Shown: piece after piece, positions 37,306 through 48,695 of the stretch
Layout: every line of letters starts with the position of its first letter
How positions within the stretch are numbered: position 1 is the first letter of the stretch
Source: Fennellomyces sp. T-0311
Taxonomy: Eukaryota > Mucoromycota > Mucoromycetes > Mucorales > Lichtheimiaceae
Assembly (NCBI GenBank): GCA_025266875.1
Contig: JALLLT010000017.1
Coordinates: 1-64,000 of the forward strand
Direction: 5' to 3'
DNA length: 64,000 nucleotides
Position numbers and translations under genes: made by a program
Notes under the pieces: generated by a model
Told to the model about the DNA's origin: nothing
What the model saw: only the letters and a program-made list of their open reading frames with translations
Databases searched by the model: none

Positions 37306-38343
37306 ATGAGTTCAAGAAAGCACCACCGCAGAGATTCGTCTGACGATGATCACAAAAGAAGACACAAAAAGTCGAAGCACAGAGACGATTCGAGTGACTC
37401 GATCCAGCGTAGGACCATTGTTCTAAATGTTTAAACTGTAAGGCCAACAAACGCACATGGTTAGCCATCACAAGCGACGATTACTTTGAGAAGGCTACCG
37501 AGTTTCGCCTTTGGCTTCGTGAAGAAAAGGATCGATACTTTGGCGATCTTGATGCAGACGATTCGCGTCACTACTTTAAAAAGTTTGTCAAGGCATGGAA
37601 TCGACACGATCTCGACGGTAAAGGAAGAAAAGCGTGCTTTATGTGTTCGCGCAATTAAGTAGCATACGCAACAGACAAGTACTACTATGGCATCAACTCT
37701 GCTCAACTGTCTTCGTCCGATACTACGTCTTATCGTTGGTCCTTCGCAAAGAAACTCGATCAGCACGAGCTGGATACAATTCGCGATAACGTGGATACCA
37801 TGACCAACAAAGGAGCAGGCAAGAGAAGAAACGTGGGCCCGGCATTGCCATCGAAACGCTTCGACCGAGTGGGTAAGTGTGTTACGCAGTTGCTTGTGAG
37901 AAGCGTGAAGCTAACTCTATGAAATAGACTTTGAGGAACAACAGGAACGAGAGCGCGCTGAGCGGAAGGCTGAAAGAAAGGCTGAAGCGAAACGTTCACG
38001 AAGCAAACGAGAGGAGTATCTCGATGAAGTTGCGCCCAAGGAAACAGGAAGAGAGGCACAGATTGCGAAACGACGTGCAACTAATGCATATCATGAACGC
38101 GAGCGTAGCCCTGATGTGGAACTGAGCGAGGCGGATATATATGGCGGCGGCGACGACTTCAAGGCTCGACTGGCAGCAGAGAAACGCAAGGAAGAAATGC
38201 GTCAACAGCGTCGACAGCAGCGACAAGAAGAACGTTATGGGCCGATGCAGGACAGGTTGGCACAGCACAAAGCCAAGGAGAGTGCCACCATTGAAATGTT
38301 CAGAAAGATGGCGGAAGAACGAAAGAAACAGGGCGGGTTTTGA
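37306..38343 (+). CDS. SCI1-like (style cell-cycle inhibitor 1-like) basic nuclear protein
   Basis: Four exons: 37306-37408, 37465-37617, 37675-37872, 37928-38343; 289 aa. Begins with an Arg/Ser/Asp/His-rich tract (MSSRKHHRRDSSDDDHKRRH), then the conserved core ITSDDYFEKATEFRLWL, KDRYFGDLDADDSRHYFKKF and KAWNRHDLD...YYYGI that characterises SCI1-like proteins, which in plants are nuclear and linked to cell proliferation and splicing. The second half is a long Arg/Glu/Gln-rich single helix (REEYLDEVAPKETGREAQIA, EMRQQRRQQRQEERYG), as in RS-type splicing cofactors. Homology to the SCI1 group is recognised from the core motif; a fungal function is not established. The stop lies 6 nt from the stop of the convergent gene. 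Confidence 0.75.
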
Positions 38344-38349
38344 GAGATG

Positions 38350-40560
38350 TTATGGATGATTGCGATATTCATTAAGTACAAATGCAGCGGTTATCATAGT
38401 CATCGCCGCAACCAGATTCCAGCTTGTTTTTACATAGTTAATAAAGTCGTCCTCCATGTATTCTTCCGCCTCATCCACCAAGTATGAATTCACTCCACCG
38501 TTTTGAAGTGCTACCACTGAAACATACACTGTGAGTCGGCTATTCCACCATCCAATGCGCGGACTTACATAGATAATTACTCTGTCGACCATTCGACGTC
38601 GCGTTCCAGAATTTTACACTGCTGATCGGCTGTGGAAACAAAAGGATTAGAGGGGGGAGAGTAGTCCAACCAGGTGCTTATTACATACTCTTGAGTGGAG
38701 TTCGCCCTCTTGTGGTGTAATGGCCATCCGCAGTTTCCATGGCAGCGATAAACCATTCTCATGGCGGTCATAGCTGCTTTCATCCTCAGTCTCTGGGATA
38801 CCGACGTCCAGCCATATATCCATTCGATCAAGCAGGGATGGTTTTCTCCGCGGAACGGCTTGCGTGTTGGCCGATCCGCGTTTATAAATATATATTGTGT
38901 TGTAGTCCGTCCACACGGCCAACATATTTCCTTTGGGATTCACATGGATGCCTGTAATAGTTGCATCGTATGGCCCTTGGACTTCGTTTCTAAGCCAATC
39001 ATAGAATTCAGCCAACTCCCCATTCTCCTCTTGCACTCGTTGATCGATATAGTCCAAGGTCAAGAATTGAGTCTGAACAAATGGAAACACGATTGCTTTG
39101 CCATCGTTGGACCGTCCTATAAACAGGCTTAGTTTCTCCTGTTCGCCAGATCATAGTCACTCATCGTTACCAAACATTGGCTGCGGGATATTTAGTCGTG
39201 TTCGCTCCTGCTGAAACTGTGAAACATCAGCAAATCCAATGTAGTCTACCTGTTCTTCGGTATAGACTTGATGCTGCCATATTATGCTAAGTTTATCTTC
39301 AAACGTAGTACACAATTCTTCTCGTTTACCTCAATCAGTTGGTGTTGTCGAATGGTCCATGGATTTTCAGGAGGCTGGTCGCCCAGCTCGGCTAACTGTG
39401 AAGGGGTGGTGACATTGTCCACCAAGGTAAAGTTGCAGTAATAGGCACTCTCGGTTTTATGGATGTCCACCGTCATGACACGATACGTTTCTGGTCTACC
39501 CATCACTCCGTATAATTAACATTAGGCACTCGCAAATAAATCACAGATCACTCACGCCGGTGAATATATCCTGCAGAGGGATATCTCGTGGCTTTCCGTG
39601 TTTCGTGGTTGATGAAACTCTACGTGTTCGTTATGAGAATCCACAACTGCTCCCTTACGCGTGAATCCAAACCTCTGATGGGATCACCGGCTACGCTATC
39701 TGCCAACGCTATTTCCTTTGCATCCAGTGAATGAGGCGCCTTTGTTAGATCAGACGGTAATGGCACTGTGCGGAACCGGTATCGATCTGGATCACTATCT
39801 CTAGTATTAGTATGCATATGTCAAGGAGCGCGTTGAGGGATCGTTACCGAGCATATAAAATCTCGTTGGGTTCTAAGCTAAATGCACTGATCCAAGTGGA
39901 ACCGGGCATACGAATATCTTTGTATTTAAAGCCTGGGGTATCGTCGGTGGCTGTATAGTAGACTCTGATGTAGTGTTTACTGGACTCTTCCTCGACAACA
40001 TGATACATGATACCGAATTGAATATCGTTCTGTCCACTCTCGCTTGGCGTTACTGTCGATACTTTTGATATTGCACCCGGCAACCTGTGCTCGAATGTCT
40101 GCACCCAACCTGGGCACCATTCTATCGTGAGCTTCTTTCTATTTGTCATACACCCTACAAACACTTACCATCCTCGGTTCCCTTTGTCTTGTTTACATGA
40201 TCCTGCATGAATACTCCTAACGGCCTGCGCATTTGTGTGATGCTTCCTAGCAACAATCAGATCAGCTTATGTGTATCGAGTGTGCTCCGGTAATATTTTA
40301 CCAACAACGCCCGACTTTAGTGCTCCAGTTCCATGTCGCAATCCTTCATATCCGGGCGGTGCTGATTCAAAACGGATTGCAGTAAGGTAGAGGTAATCGT
40401 CGACAGTCGATAAAATCACATCATCGGGCCTCGTTTTCCACCGCGTTGAATCAGACGTGTATGTCTTCACTGGGTGTGGATACGGCGAGTCTTGAATCAG
40501 ACTAGCCAAGTAAATGACACCAATGCCGCATAAAAGTAGCGTGAGTGGGCGCCATTGCAT
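38350..40560 (-). CDS. Membrane-anchored protein with propeller-like region, unknown
   Basis: Multi-exon minus-strand gene. Exon 1 (40560-40302) gives MQWRPLTLLLCGIGVIYLAS, a signal-anchor, then DDVILSTVDDYLYLTAIRFE. Later exons encode LTIEWCPGWVQTFEHRLPGA, HYIRVYYTATDDTPGFKYKD, FSLEPNEILYA, DATITGIHVNPKGNMLAVWT plus IYIYKRG, and finally EEYMEDDFINYV followed by a C-terminal helix SWNLVAAMTMITAAFVLN and the stop at 38350. The alternating beta segments with ...VNPKGNMLAVW resemble WD40-like blades, so a propeller between two membrane segments is plausible. I do not recognise the family. Several exon borders (about 40300-40150, 39840-39500, 38700-38560) could not be settled. ATG 40626 is an alternative start. 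Confidence 0.6.
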
Positions 40561-40626
40561 CTTGGCTTTTGAGGATCGTGTGGCAAAAAGACGAGCAGCA
40601 AGAAGCGTGCGTTGAGTACGTTCCAC

Positions 40627-41936
40627 GACTGAAATGCAGCGGAACTGGAATTAGAGACAACCTGCTTCTTTATCTTTACTGGCAAAGAGGTGTATCCAGT
40701 GATAGTTTGAATTGAGCTTTATGAGACTATCAGCGTATTCGGTGAACGGAAGATATGGGTTCAGCAGATAAAATAACACGCACATTGTTATGAATAACAA
40801 CTTAATCTTAGTAAATACTATGCCGTAGACTATGGTTTGACTATCATACGTTGCTATGGTTCTGACTCAGATACCAGACACATCCCATTTTCGGTCACAG
40901 TCTGATTGAACGTACATTGACTTATTCAATCAAAAAGGCGACTTCTGGATGTATATATGTTCTCGATTTTTGCCGTATCATGAAGCTACAGAGCGTTTTG
41001 GTCACTCACAATTGCTGCATGGATTTACCTTCGTGCTGAGGAAAGGCATTTGTAGATAGGTGAACAAAACACACTGTATTCCTGTATGAAGCATAAAATA
41101 TCGAATCAACTTGTCGGTAATTGATGGTGTACCAGAGAGTCTTAGACACTTTTAAGTCGTGGATGTTCATACGTACTACAGCCAAAGATCATCAAGTGTA
41201 GAACATTATGTATACTACGGGCTTGCGATATATTTGCAGTTAACATAGCCTAACGGTAATATACTATTTGTTATAAAAGGATCGGAAAGTGCTGGTGTAA
41301 CCATCATTATACCTGAATGACATGCTGCAGACATATCAATTAAGCCAACTGGGCCAAGTAGGGAAGGAAAAGGTGTAAGACGAGATAGACTCTTAATCTC
41401 AAGCTTTCGATAAGATAAATAGGTGGTCGCCTTAGAAAAAGCAGGCAGGTAAGTAGATCCTGGTGATCGCCGTCCCATTGTTGTAAAATCAACATGAATA
41501 AAAAGCGATGCTTGTGTGTCGAATCGAACAGAGAGTGCAGCCTACTGCTGGATGGGCGGACATAAGGTTATTAAATTCCATAGCGACGGCCTCGCTTATG
41601 TTGGTTTTGGTATGCTATCATATACAGCATGAGGTCATCAAGAGCTGCTGGCAAGTAGATCGAAGGCTGTGCACAAAAGCTGGGTATACCTGTATTACGC
41701 ACCACAACGTTGATAGTAATAGTACGTCCAGCACCGCTGTGTGGCTTCAAATGAAGAACGTTGTGAGTGAATACGCCATGGTAATCGCATTTTGGCTTTC
41801 AGTATGTCCTGGAAAGCATCTCTTTAGCGCGACGAGTGTAATGGATACCTAGAATAAGTCATACCCTTGAATGCTGTCAAATCAAGAGTGAATACTGTAT
41901 TGAGCACGTCTTTGCGGCCAGAAGTCCGAGATCTTG
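40627..41936. other. Intergenic, no gene seen
   Basis: 1.3 kb AT-rich sequence with no recognisable gene on either strand; start of an accessory, transposon-littered stretch. Confidence 0.4.
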
Positions 41937-42200
41937 TCAGATAGCAAAATGCCCTGAGTTTTTGCGACGATTGGCTTTTGCGTTCGAGGAGCGAGCATAA
42001 GTGTTGAGATGTTGTATCACTCGTCGTAGGTCATGGTTGTGATGGGTGCAAAAGAGGCTATCATCTGCATATCCCAGGACTTCGAGTTGGGTTTCCATTT
42101 CTGGTGACATTGAGTTTGCTGGTTGGTCTATCCCGAAACTCGGGATCATGCTGTCGTGGATGGTGCGTTAACAGTGTCAAGTGGAATAGTACTGGAGTTA
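41937..42200 (-). mobile_element. LINE-type reverse transcriptase remnant
   Basis: Minus strand reads LEVLGYADDSLFCTHHNHDL, the YADD catalytic box of non-LTR reverse transcriptases with its usual upstream Leu/Gly, and then LNTYARSSNAKAN, matching the SNA(x)LN segment that follows in these enzymes. Further upstream, in another frame, is DPLTPVLFHLTL, the conserved DPLSPxLFN box. The two boxes are out of frame, no other RT region is nearby, and the frame stops at 41937. A short 5'-truncated or decayed LINE copy. Confidence 0.65.
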
Positions 42201-42282
42201 GTGGATCGTGGAACAGGCTGCTCCCGCGATAACTCTTAGCTTTGATGACTTCAATTCCGGCTGCCTTCCTTGTTCCTTCACC

Positions 42283-44494
42283 ATGAATTACTTTCGAACT
42301 GTAAACCCTACTGAGTGGTCAGTTCCAGATTTTTATCATTCTTATAAAGCCGTGTTCCCAGCAAAAAAGCGTGAAGACATTGTGTTCGCCATCAGGAAAG
42401 ATCTTGATCTACTGTCAAAGGATGACAATGCCGCATCTGCGAAAGCCGCGAAAAACTTAATCAATGGTTGGCAAAAGCTTAATGTATGTTCGACATTGTT
42501 ATCGCTGTTAGGTATGGATGCTCAATGCTTTGTCGGTAGTTCCCTAGCGATGCGCCCTCGAGCGAATCTGCTCAAGCAGAAGCCGACAATGACACCAAAC
42601 TTTCGTATGTTGACACACTTCACTTACGGTGTCAATTGGTTTCTCACTTTTACTTTTAGACAAGGCAATATTACGTTCAGTAACATATCTGGCGATGTCA
42701 ATCTGGAGAATACTCAATATTTCAATCATGATGTGCAGGTATTCACATAATTACAAATAATATATCCAAGGTACTACCAATCCCTTAATAGCATCACAAG
42801 CGAAAAATCGAAGACGCGGCAGGAAGCTCGCAAAAAGTAGGCCACGTGACTTCTACACTAACATGACATTCATATTCATCTGATAACGTAGAGGGTTGCA
42901 AGTGATAGTAGTGTCCATCAGCACAGTTTACTTCAAAGCATTCCCGGTGCAGACAGTTTTCAAGTAGACAGTTTCCATGAAAGTAACGTAAGTGTTCATA
43001 TTCGTGGATAGAGCTAGAGCACATACAATAGAGACTGATGCGCTGTAATAGTTAGACCAGTATTACGGGTTTGAGATATGGGACATGTGGTCATCGTTCT
43101 TTTACAGCTCGCAGGAAAATGATGAGTTGTTTATGTACAGGTATGAACAATCACTGAATACGAGGCAACGATAGTAACTAGACTAGCCCCGAGAAATTTG
43201 GTATTGTTACTTGTGGCAAGGGAATCTCGAAAAAATCCAATATGCCTGGCGATGCCTACATCGAACTTAATGAACATGACCAGCCAAAAAGTGACCAGCC
43301 GAACTGTGTCGATATGTTTCAGGCATACGTAGACAATGCCCTCGACGCCGTAAGCATATGTACCGCAGCGGTAAAGCATTTTTCTTTTAACAAGTATGAT
43401 TTATGTAATAGGAAACAAGTGACGCAATGGAAGAAGCCGCTCGTAGCTTACCACGATACACGGCCACAAACAAAAACGCTGCCTTTTTCCTGCAAGACAT
43501 GTTGCTGGTTTTGTAAGTACTGAAAGTTGATATAGCATGGATTGTCTTTTAATGATGGTCATTCGTGAACTTGATTAGTGCTCGTGACATGTTCCATCCT
43601 AACGCCGACCCTAGCCATTCGGAATCCGGGTACAACAGCCTTCTCCCACATCCTACTCTACGTGCAGTGGTCGCTGCTATTTCAAATCAGCAATTTCAAT
43701 TTGTTCCCGGTGAAGAACAGCTGGTGGCCATGTCAGTACAATTGAAACGCAGATTACCAATGTTTTCGGAACGAGAAGCATATAATGCTGATGGGGTGGT
43801 GCGGCTTACAATTGATAAAGGATTCACAACAGAACTCCTTGTTTTAGAGACTTCCAGAGCCTATAACAAAGCGGAAAAGACAAAATCGGCATACGACCAC
43901 CATAAGGCTATGTTCGCGTTATTGGCCATGGTAAAAGCGTTAGCAGACAAATACCCGATGGCGTACTTCGAGAACATCGCCGCAATCAAAGTATTTTTTC
44001 TCCATGTTTACGGTAAGCAACATAACTTTTTTTTAGAGCGCTACTAACGGCATTCTACATTAGATGACAAAATGCGACTCTGGTCAATGTCGACACCTAG
44101 AAAAGACGTTTACATTATGCGACGAGAGTTCAGTGTTCATGTGCCTATATGCATTGAGGAGCGCGATCCACATGTTGTCAAGTACCTCAAGGCTTTCTGG
44201 TCCCTCAAGGTATGCGACGAGGCTTAAGCAAGGAGCGTTATCTGATACAAATGAAACGACTATTAGGATTTATTGAAAAAGAGCGGTGAAAGCATCATGA
44301 AGATGCAACAGGCACACAAGCACGCTGCTAGAATTTATCGTTATAAAAAGTATCCAAGGGATCTTCTGTCCGATATCGTGAATCCCGCTATAGTTAAGCT
44401 TACAGAGTCCAAAAATTCAAAAGGCATGCATGATCAACTCCCCAATAGCTCTCTGGCGGGATCCGGCACTTGCTCTTTCGAACTTAGACAATGA
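42283..44494 (+). CDS. PD-(D/E)XK-like hypothetical protein (Mucorales-type expanded family), intact
   Basis: Exons read: 42283-42483, 42540-42604, 42660-42738, 42801-42836, about 43212-43349, 43412-43512, 43579-44012, 44064-44209, 44267-44494. Phases agree at every junction; only the long intron 42837-43211 is unsure and could instead separate two genes. N-terminus: helical block AVFPAKKREDIVFAIRKDLD. Middle: NITFSNISGDVNLENTQY, a beta-rich linker. C-terminal domain: ADGVVRLTIDKG, LLVLETSRAYNKAEK, DHHKAMFALLAMVKALADKY, VFFLHVYDDKMRLWSMSTPR and a helical tail. The order Asp, then strand with E-x-S, helix, strand parallels PD-(D/E)XK folds, but the Lys is replaced by Ser, so the enzymatic status is open. 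Function unknown. Confidence 0.65.
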
Positions 44495-46070
44495 TAATAA
44501 AGGAAATACATAAATCATAGGAGAACAAAGTACAAATGGAAAAATAGAGCAGGCCAAAATGATATGACAGGAGAAGGATAATATGTATTATCATAGCCAG
44601 TGATTTATTAGTATTCACTATCTGCTCTTTGCTACCTATTAGGTTTACATCACGTTACTATCTGTCTGATGATTCTGATCTTTTTAATTTATCTATTACT
44701 TCCTCGTCGTCGTGGTACATCACATCCTTGACTACTACCACGACACGGTTTATTGGCCTGTCCAGAATCGTCATCACGCCCCTGCTGTTACGGTAGCCCT
44801 GCGCTTCCTTCAGGCTGCTGCAACACCCAGGCAGTGGATAATCCTATATAGTAGTGTTAACTACAATATCCTAATTACCTGGGGATGGTAGATTGTGCCA
44901 GGCGGTCAGTGACAGTTGCTTGCTGTTGGGAATTTGTTATTCAGAAGACGCTTTAGTAGTTAAAGGGTCCTGGCAAAATTTTCCCTCTTGACTTGTTGAG
45001 ATTGATGTGCATGACTTTGAGATTGCTCCTTACAACCTGATGTATTCGATAAGAATGATAAGTATACGAATGGTTGGGTGTGACAAAGTCTGGGCTAAGA
45101 TACTCACTTATTGTGTGAGTGATGAGAGTTTTCTAAGAGGTGCAAGGTGTGGTGATTTATGACGGGGATCAGGTTTCCGGGCCAAGTCTCGACGAATGGA
45201 ATTTAGGGAATAAGTTTTTTCTGTATTCTACCATCAAACTAGCGATTAAAATAACTTGATTTGTGAAACTGAAATATACTTTTTGGCGTGTTTGTGCAAC
45301 GCAAAAACGAACTAGAGCTACTTTGAACGGCTTATACTTGGTCTTTAGTTTATTACAGGGAAGGATACACATTTGTACGTATATTAATCTATCCCGCTAA
45401 CAGAATGAATTGTGCATCCAGTACATGTTGGAAATATTCTGACCACCGATCATAAAGAATATCAGCCCGCAGACTTTGCCTCTCATAGTACACAAAATGT
45501 TGTGCATTTATTGTATCATCACCCCATCGTAGTACTACACAATGTCCAATCGCACCTGCACCGGTAATTGCACCTATACCAATTCAGGTATCTGGTCCTT
45601 TAGCACAATGGAACCCACAGCATCCGCAATAACCATTTGTGTCGGGAGGATCAGCAGCTTGGTATCAGCCTCAAAACCAGCAGCATTTATTTGTGCCACC
45701 ACCATATCATCCACAAAAGCGGCCATATATACCGCTGCATGCACCACCACCACAGTGGCATTAGCAACATCGGCAACATCGTAGCCATTTCAATCCAGGA
45801 GCGGTACCCAGCTGCAACAACAGCAATTATACCCTGCACTTTATCCATCATATCATCTGCCACCAACTCGGTCACCAAATGATATTCTAAGAGGCCTCTC
45901 ACCGAAGATCATACAAAGACACAAAAGGAATCGTTCATAAGCCAAAGGACTTCCATGCTACGTATTTGTTTGTTATATAGGCGGGTGACATTTTACGCTA
46001 CAACCCCAGGTGCTCATCTACACTATACTATACTTTATACCTCTTGTTGGCATTACATAGCAGAACCACT
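44495..46070. other. Intergenic with a decayed Pro/Gln-rich frame
   Basis: 1.6 kb. Around 45540-45890 one plus-strand frame reads Pro/Gln/His-rich (WNPQHPQ, PQNQQHLFVPPPYHPQKRPY, HAPPPQWH) but is broken by stops, suggesting a dead low-complexity gene. Nothing else is seen. Confidence 0.4.
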
Positions 46071-46233
46071 GCAAATAATTTTTGGCGAATTTGGTGAATT
46101 TCGGTGAATGGTTTTTTGAAGTGGTTAAAGATAAGCTTTTTAACCGCTTGAGTTGCTAAAAGTGTTTAGTACAAGTGGCGAAAAAGCTTATGTTTAACCG
46201 CTGTAACCACTTTTAACCATCGAAATTATTTGC
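46071..46233. mobile_element. Hairpin-type MITE candidate, 163 bp
   Basis: Ends are an 11-bp perfect inverted repeat, GCAAATAATTT at 46071 and AAATTATTTGC ending at 46233. Inside lies a second inverted pair: 46117-46146 (AGTGGTTAAAGATAAGCTTTTT) against 46170-46200 (GCGAAAAAGCTTATGTTTAACC), so that most of the element can fold on itself. No coding capacity. No obvious target duplication, so it may instead be a stand-alone hairpin. Confidence 0.45.
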
Positions 46234-46537
46234 AATGAGATTTACTACATAAAATTCGTCGATTGCTCCATTATCCGAGCAATTTTCTTTATGCTATATA
46301 TATTCAACTAAATAAGCGTAACGTCGCTCAAGTATGGAACTTCTAAATTAATCAGACATGGTTGTAGCGCCGAAGTCACGCATGGTCCGAAAATTCAAGA
46401 TAACCACCAGCATTCTTCTTTCTACAACGCCTTTTGCAAAGCAATATACTAAACATTTTCTCCCAATGCATTATTGGTCAAGTATACAAATTCTTCTACC
46501 ATTCCAATGATTCCTTACGCATTATTGGTCTTTGTAT

Positions 46538-47459
46538 GCTGGGCTTCTGAATCTGTAACAATGTCACCGCTTGTGATCAAGTTGACTCGGTCGTGTCAAA
46601 AAACGCAGTTTGTGGAAGGGGCGAGGTGCTTGCGTGGTACTTTGCATCTGCTTGCGTGGCAGCTTCCTTGGCTGATTATTCGGCTCGACATTCAGGCTGT
46701 ATGTGTTTGGCACAATGGCTAAGCAACCAATGCTCTCATCTGTGGATTCGGAAGGGCCTTCTCACTTGCGTGGTGAGTAGATCTGCTTGCGTGGCAGCTT
46801 TCCTGACAACAGACTACTTTGTCCCGCAACGTCTGCATTACCAGTACTCCAGTAAGACATCTGGATTATATGCGATGAAGTGTAAATACCGAATGATTAT
46901 CGTAACGTACGCTTATCCCATGTCGTAGGACACCACTTGCTGGACTTCTGTATCTGTAACAATGCCACCACTTGTGATCAAGTTGACTCGGTCGTGTCAA
47001 AAAACGCAGTTTGTGGAAGGGGCGAGGTGCTTGCGTGGTACTTTGCATCTGCTTGCGTGGCAGCTTCCTTGGCTGATTATTCGGCTCGACATTCAGGCTG
47101 TATGTGTTTGGCACAATGGCTAAGCAACCAATGCTCTCATCTGTGGATTCGGAAGGGCCTTCTCACTTGCGTGGTGAGTAGATCTGCTTGCGTGGCAGCT
47201 TTCCTGACAACAGACTACTTTGTCCCGCAACGTCTGCATTACCAGTACTCCAGTAAGACATCTGGATTATATGCGATGAAGTGTAAATACCGAATGATTA
47301 TCGTAACGTACGCTTATCCCATGTCGTAGGACACCACTTGCTGGACTTCTGTATCTGTAACAATGCCACCACTTGTGATCAAGTTGACTCGGTCGTGTCA
47401 AAAAACGCAGTTTGTGGAAGGGGCGAGGTGCTTGCGTGGCACTTTGCATCTGCTTGCGT
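46538..47459. repeat. 401-bp tandem repeat, 2.3 copies
   Basis: The marker GTTGACTCGGTCGTGTC occurs at 46581, 46982 and 47383, exactly 401 bp apart each time. Copy 1 is 46538-46938, copy 2 46939-47339, copy 3 47340-47459 (partial, diverging after CTGCTTGCGTA). Copies 1 and 2 differ at only a few positions near their start and encode the same 110-residue C-terminal open frame, which has no protein-like character. Within each unit, CTTGCGTGGCAGCTT-type words recur (for example 46648 and 46786), pointing to an older internal duplication. Confidence 0.93.
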
Positions 47460-48695
47460 ATCGGCTTTCATGGCAACAGGTCCAGTCACCTGACATCATG
47501 ACACTTGCTCCACATTATCAGACCGATAAAAGCTACATATTTGTTGGGACTACTATTAACTAAAGAAGTTCCCCTACTATAAGATACGCACTATATACTG
47601 GTGAACAGCGACTTCCGGAGCGGATAGCACCTGAATCTCATCCAACTCGAATTCTTCATTACCATCTGCACGACAACAATGTCTTATTTACTGGAATTTC
47701 TTCTTTCATTAAATGGATACTTAACCCATAAAGCATTATGCTGGTACTTTCACTCAAGATAATACTAATTAATTGAGGTGTACATAATAACCATGATATA
47801 ACGGATAAGATACGTACAGTATAATCTTTATACCGGTAAGAGCTTTTTCATCTCATTTCGTTGTTACCATGTTGCGAGAATGACAATCTTATGATACTAC
47901 ACTCATGAAAAAAGGCAAAAAAAAGCTATACTTATGTATCAAAAGACAAGAGGAGGTACTGCTATATATTGATATAAAAGTATGGGTTGCGCAAAATAAA
48001 TGAGAGGAACAAGAGAAGAAATTCTGTGTGAGGGATTTATAGCCGAGGGACAAGCAGAACAATTTGTCGCACTATCTATTGAGTGTGATTACAGTGAGGC
48101 TGTGGCAAAATAAGGCATATTTAATACCTTTAGCATAGCTTCCGAGTTGATTGACTCCTCCAGCAGCCAGATAGTATCGTGACTGACAATGTCAGAAAGG
48201 AATTCTTGAGAAGACGATCACTTCTGGTAACTTGCTTGTGTGTCTGCATGTTGATAAGTTTCTTACATAACTGCCTAACTTAGCATTCCCAAACCATTTC
48301 TTCATCATTAATATAGAATACTGCACGATTTGCTTTTCATTACATACCTTTAAGGTATAGAAAGCTTCAATATATTCTACAGCTTATGTATCGTGGGCCT
48401 CGATACATATTGGTACCTGGACATCTAACTTACTCTGCATAATATACATACACGTTTCTTCTTAGTGTGTGCATCGACCACAGCTTCATTTTATACCCTA
48501 GTACAGGACACTTTTAGGAATTATTAAAGGCAACTACTTTATTGTTTATCATAAACATATAAAAGTACTCTATTTTGGGCAATATTCTCAAAATGTGCCC
48601 TCTGGCACTTATCTACTAGTAGTCATCAATTACACCAAACGAAAAGGTAGAAAGCCAGTGCAATCATTCGGAAACTGAACGAACTTTTATAAGTA
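47460..48695. other. Intergenic, no gene seen
   Basis: 1.2 kb AT-rich sequence. No recognisable gene, RNA or repeat. Confidence 0.4.

Noticed and set aside
42208..42282. Upstream extension of the family gene at 42283
   Set aside because: The extension begins at GTG, not ATG; the first ATG in frame is at 42283.
46593..47329. Identical 110-residue open frames in each 401-bp unit
   Set aside because: Identity follows from the DNA repeat; the peptides are Cys/Trp/Ser-rich without any domain and are not conserved in the partial third copy.
46538..47459. CRISPR-like array
   Set aside because: The 401-bp units are contiguous repeats without spacers, in a eukaryotic genome.
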